Part shown: piece after piece, positions 5,887 to 8,991 of the stretch
Layout: each line of letters begins with the position of its first letter
Numbering within the stretch: position 1 is the first letter of the stretch
From: an uncultured Erysipelotrichaceae bacterium
Lineage (GTDB): Bacteria; Bacillota_I; Bacilli_A; Erysipelotrichales; Erysipelotrichaceae
Length of the DNA stretch: 8,991 nt
Assembly: GCA_934692455.1 (NCBI GenBank)
Contig: CAKUTY010000046.1
Span: forward strand, 1 to 8,991
Direction of reading: 5' to 3'
Notes under the pieces: generated by a model
The model's input: the letters and a program-made list of their open reading frames with translations, nothing else
What the model was told of the DNA's origin: nothing
Databases searched by the model: none
Made by a program: the position numbers and the translations under genes

Positions 5887-8579
5887 ATATTTAATAACTT
5901 CTTATATTCTAAAGCACTCTTTCTTAATTTATCTTCAATGATGTAATGATAAAGAATATTGATAATTCCAAACATTTCAACAATCAAGTATGCCACAAAC
6001 AACAAGACAAATTGTTGAGTATCTGGATCATTATTTTCATGATTAACACTCTCATCAATAGAATCGAAAGTATAAGTATTAACACTCTTTTTTCTAAGCA
6101 ACAAATAAGAACCTTGACCCTGTCCAATAAAAGTTACACTGTCCTTCGACCAATAAGTCTTGCACTTAACAATATCACTGTTTTCTTCAAGACAATAAAC
6201 ACTATAGATACTACTTGGATCCATATCTTTAGGTTTAATCGAATAAATCATTTCACCTTCTTGTTCAATTCTTCTTAAATTCAATGAGAAAGTTGACTTA
6301 AAGGCACAAACACTCTCAAATCCATAAGCCTCACCAATTTCTTCTAACTTATTATAAGAAGATCTACTAATATCCCTTATATGCACATAATAAGTATTCT
6401 TAATTAGCCCATCAAACAAGGTCCTTTTAGCTAAATTAGTATCCACATTAACACATAATCCTGAAATAGATACATCTAAGTCGCTTTGGAAGACCACGAA
6501 ATTTAAATAATCGTTGTATTCATTGAACAGCATCTCATCCAACAATCTTAAATCATCAAAACCAAAATAATACTTTGTATCCTTTAAATAGCCCTTTAAC
6601 TTCTCTAGCTCATCAATATCATAAGTACCATCTTCCTTATATGAATTGATATTCTTATTAGCTAAATCAGCTATTATTGTCTTATTGCTATTCTCTACAA
6701 CATTTATCTTTTGACTAACACTTTCACCACAATAGGTAATAACAATCTCTTGTTCGCCCACCTCAGTATTATCAAAGCCACTAATCATATCACTAGTAAT
6801 ATCTTTAATACTATTAGAACCATTGACATAATTGATTCTAATTTTTGCGTCCTCTAAGTTTAAATATGAATTTACATCTAATTCATTATTAGGAAAGGCA
6901 TAGACACTGATACCCTTTATTTCCTTATATTGAGCTATATCATCATGATCAAAACCAACAAATTCAAAACCATCTTTAACAGGTTTAATCAAAGGTGATT
7001 CAACACCCTCTAAATTATTAAAACTCAATGAACTTTCATTATTAAATAAACCATCACCAAAGTCATAAGCTATTTGTTCAATTTTATTTTCATGCATCTT
7101 ATCTTCATTAATTAATAAATCAAAGACTTCCTTATCAACATAAGCTACATTCTTCTTGAAATCATATTCATAATCAGCATCTAAACTTGCATCTATTTGA
7201 ACCTTATAAGACTTTTCATTCTCATCCAAGATAATCAAAGAATAATCATGTAAATCATATAAGCGATACATACGCTTATTTAATTCTTCATCCTTATAGA
7301 AAGTTAAACGATTTAAATCATAAATAATACCTAGACAATAAGAATCCAAATCCTTGCCACCTAAGGCCTTATCAAACAAATAATAATTAGAAGATATATT
7401 CTCGCCATAATAAGCATCCAAAGTATTAAACAAAGTATAGCCTGATAACTTATCACCCAAGAAAGTTCCCCCATATAAAGAAGAATGATAATTACCATTA
7501 TGATTAGACAAAATATACTTATCAAAAGAATAAATAGACTTATCTATATTCTTATAAGCATTATCATTTCTTTCCTCATCATTATCATAGGCATTATTAG
7601 TAAATAAATCATGATTCACATAAGCTTTTAGACTCTTGGCACTAGAACTCTCACGCATTGAAATAGCCAAAGAATTCATCGCATTAGTCCCAAAAATATT
7701 CTGATAGATAAAGAAAGAATCTAAATTATCATAATATTCACTCCTATTAACGATATTATTTGCCCCATCATTAATATCATCATTATATTTATCCATGCGA
7801 CCCACTATCTTTAATTCATTCTTAAAGAAATCATCAAGCTCTTTAGCACTATAATTAGACAAACTTCTAAAAGATAAATATTGGAAGTAACTATAAAAAG
7901 GAGCTTCACTATTGACCGCATTAACACGTGTATCATTTCTATAATCATCACTCATCACCTTAAAATCTTCATAAAAGTAATGACCATCATAACTATAATA
8001 ATCCTTATTTTCTTCCAAGAAATCAGGAGCCTTATCTAACTTATAAACCTTTGCGTAATAATCACTATTCAATTGGGTCTTAATTAGATGAGCTAAATCA
8101 CCCTCTAGATTACGATATAAAGACACTCTAACATTTAACGAATCAAAAGGACGTAAGATAACAGAATCAAAACTAGTAGTACCTACATCTCCTGCATAGG
8201 CAAATTCTACATTATCACCGCTTCTATTAAGATATAAGCCATCCTTGCCATAACAGCCATTAATAGAAGTTGTATCATTTCTTCTTAAAGAACGATAACC
8301 AACATTTAAACTACATTCATCATTGGTTTGAAACTCAACAATACCATATTCCATAAATAAAACAGTATCACCTTGAGCTAACACCAAATTCTCATAATCT
8401 TCTAAATTATTGTTGTAGAAATTTAAAGCCGAACTATAACGCTCAAAAGCCTCAATTACCTCACCATTAGTTGCATCATATACTGTATACTCATCTTCTG
8501 CGTGCACATCAAAAGCCGCGAACACAAAAATCGCAGCTATTAAAAAGATAAAACTTAAAGCCTTCTTATAATTTAGCAC
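5880..8579 (-). CDS. Exported membrane-anchored GH73-like glucosaminidase (putative peptidoglycan hydrolase)
   Basis: The 899-residue protein starts with a signal peptide (cleavage probably after VHA, residue 27). An N-terminal module (about 30-250) includes YYSYDGHYFYEDFKVM and the YFQYLSFRSLSNYSA segment, which usually precedes the catalytic domain in LytD-like glucosaminidases. The GH73-like domain (about 285-415) has the helix LAISMRES with Glu310 as likely catalytic acid, DLFTNNAYDND (324-334), and FLGDKLSGY...LDAYYGEN (373-394), matching the usual LGNK-SG-YASDPYWGE pattern. Then come an SH3-like segment (about 425-487), a Big_3-like Ig fold (about 566-627) and a domain I do not recognise (640-850). 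One membrane helix (857-880) and a short basic tail follow, an N-outside/C-inside topology. It probably cuts the GlcNAc bond in glycan strands at the membrane. The start is a GTG without a ribosome binding site; an in-frame TAA at 8591-8589 excludes a longer form. It is 38 bases downstream of a membrane-protein gene. Confidence 0.8.
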   Translation of the reverse strand: MLNYKKALSFIFLIAAIFVFAAFDVHAEDEYTVYDATNGEVIEAFERYSSALNFYNNNLEDYENLVLAQGDTVLFMEYGIVEFQTNDECSLNVGYRSLRRNDTTSINGCYGKDGLYLNRSGDNVEFAYAGDVGTTSFDSVILRPFDSLNVRVSLYRNLEGDLAHLIKTQLNSDYYAKVYKLDKAPDFLEENKDYYSYDGHYFYEDFKVMSDDYRNDTRVNAVNSEAPFYSYFQYLSFRSLSNYSAKELDDFFKNELKIVGRMDKYNDDINDGANNIVNRSEYYDNLDSFFIYQNIFGTNAMNSLAISMRESSSAKSLKAYVNHDLFTNNAYDNDEERNDNAYKNIDKSIYSFDKYILSNHNGNYHSSLYGGTFLGDKLSGYTLFNTLDAYYGENISSNYYLFDKALGGKDLDSYCLGIIYDLNRLTFYKDEELNKRMYRLYDLHDYSLIILDENEKSYKVQIDASLDADYEYDFKKNVAYVDKEVFDLLINEDKMHENKIEQIAYDFGDGLFNNESSLSFNNLEGVESPLIKPVKDGFEFVGFDHDDIAQYKEIKGISVYAFPNNELDVNSYLNLEDAKIRINYVNGSNSIKDITSDMISGFDNTEVGEQEIVITYCGESVSQKINVVENSNKTIIADLANKNINSYKEDGTYDIDELEKLKGYLKDTKYYFGFDDLRLLDEMLFNEYNDYLNFVVFQSDLDVSISGLCVNVDTNLAKRTLFDGLIKNTYYVHIRDISRSSYNKLEEIGEAYGFESVCAFKSTFSLNLRRIEQEGEMIYSIKPKDMDPSSIYSVYCLEENSDIVKCKTYWSKDSVTFIGQGQGSYLLLRKKSVNTYTFDSIDESVNHENNDPDTQQFVLLFVAYLIVEMFGIINILYHYIIEDKLRKSALEYKKLLNIK

Positions 8580-8585
8580 CTTTAA

Positions 8586-8613
8586 ATTTTACAATATTTG
8601 TGAAAAAGTACAA
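8586..8613 (-). promoter_or_regulatory. Candidate promoter directly before the glucosaminidase-like gene
   Basis: Read leftward, TTGTAC (8613-8608) and TAAAAT (8591-8586) are 16 bases apart. The -10 is followed by six bases and then the GTG start codon, so the predicted +1 coincides with the start codon, as for rqcH. The -35 is poor and AT-rich DNA gives many such matches, so co-transcription from the upstream gene is equally possible. Confidence 0.3.
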
Positions 8614-8617
8614 AATT

Positions 8618-8983
8618 TTAGAAAAGCCCTGGAAATAAATTAGCTAAATATAAGCCAATCACAAAAGAAGCTATATTGGCAACTAACGCATACAACACGC
8701 AATAGCCCTTCTTCTTTTTAAACATTAAACAATAGAAAATAGCCTCTATCACAAACACTAATGATTCTAGTGATAAATAAACAAAATAGTAGCCAAACCC
8801 CGTATATACATTTAATAAGACATTTAAAATTATTTGAGTTATCACATTGATCAATAAGATATACAATAATTCCTTATTCCTAAATTTAAACAATAATCCA
8901 ATCAAAGCCTCAACAACAACAGTAATCAATATTCGGCAAACTAAAGCCTTTACTTCATTTTTAAATTCATATGATTTATGCAT
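8618..8983 (-). CDS. Small multi-helix membrane protein of unknown function, possibly N-terminally incomplete
   Basis: I do not recognise a named family. The 121 residues hold four hydrophobic helices (about 12-33, 39-59, 66-88 and 95-116), a basic cytoplasmic-type loop KKKKG (89-93) after the third helix, and a C-terminus ending in NLFPGLF. No catalytic motif is evident. Its first ATG is at 8983, but the reading frame stays open through the remaining 8 bases to the right edge and no ribosome binding site is visible in them. The protein may therefore begin outside the window and this may be only the C-terminal membrane part of something larger. It is followed after 38 bases by the exported glucosaminidase-like gene in the same direction, so a shared operon and a common place at the cell envelope are plausible. 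A transport or scaffold role would be a guess. Confidence 0.65.
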   Translation of the reverse strand: MHKSYEFKNEVKALVCRILITVVVEALIGLLFKFRNKELLYILLINVITQIILNVLLNVYTGFGYYFVYLSLESLVFVIEAIFYCLMFKKKKGYCVLYALVANIASFVIGLYLANLFPGLF

Positions 8984-8991
8984 ATTAAGAC

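Noticed and set aside
5946..6278. Rightward open frame of 110 codons
   Set aside because: It is antisense to the C-terminal region of the glucosaminidase-like gene, whose membrane anchor and reading frame are convincing.
1..8991. CRISPR array, tRNA, rRNA, insertion sequence or prophage signs
   Set aside because: I saw no regularly spaced direct repeats, cloverleaf-like segments, transposase motifs or flanking inverted repeats beyond the terminator hairpins listed.

Overview
The window comes from a low-GC bacterium of the Firmicutes type, most likely an Erysipelotrichia-like or other Mollicutes-related lineage. The evidence is the strongly AT-rich DNA, the presence of EzrA (a Firmicutes division protein), the Firmicutes gene neighbourhoods, and a cysteine-free ribosomal protein S4 with the N-terminus typical of that group. 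TGG encodes Trp and TGA is used as a stop, so the code looks standard.

Left part (1-2613). A leftward operon carries ezrA followed by a 1-bp-overlapping cysteine desulfurase that runs off the left edge. Its order matches the ezrA-nifZ(-thiI) cluster known from Bacillus, so the desulfurase probably supplies sulfur for tRNA 4-thiouridine. The ezrA promoter lies back to back with the promoter of rpsD, the two -35 boxes touching. The rpsD transcript has a leader of about 150 nt that folds into nested stems and resembles the 16S rRNA 530 region, so it is probably an autoregulatory S4-binding site.

Middle (2614-5886). rpsD runs rightward and ends at a hairpin. It converges on a leftward gmk-mazG-like pair whose stop and start codons overlap (TAATG) and which has its own hairpin. 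gmk is divergent from rqcH (NFACT protein of ribosome quality control) with only 27 bp between the start codons. In that gap the two -10 boxes overlap on opposite strands and neither gene has a Shine-Dalgarno sequence, which suggests leaderless or nearly leaderless mRNAs. rqcH ends in a perfect 12-bp palindrome that also contains the stop codon of the next, convergent gene.

Right part (5880-8991). A leftward pair holds a four-helix membrane protein of unknown function, whose frame is still open at the right edge, and an 899-residue exported protein. The latter has a signal peptide, a GH73-like glucosaminidase domain, SH3-like and Ig-like modules, an unrecognised C-terminal domain and a C-terminal membrane anchor. 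It is probably a membrane-tethered peptidoglycan hydrolase.

Together the window is mostly housekeeping: translation (S4, RqcH, tRNA sulfur supply), nucleotide metabolism (Gmk, MazG-like), division (EzrA) and wall remodelling. No mobile element, CRISPR array, tRNA or rRNA is visible. The more unusual content is regulatory: two very compact divergent promoter regions, a structured rpsD leader, and stop codons built into terminator hairpins.
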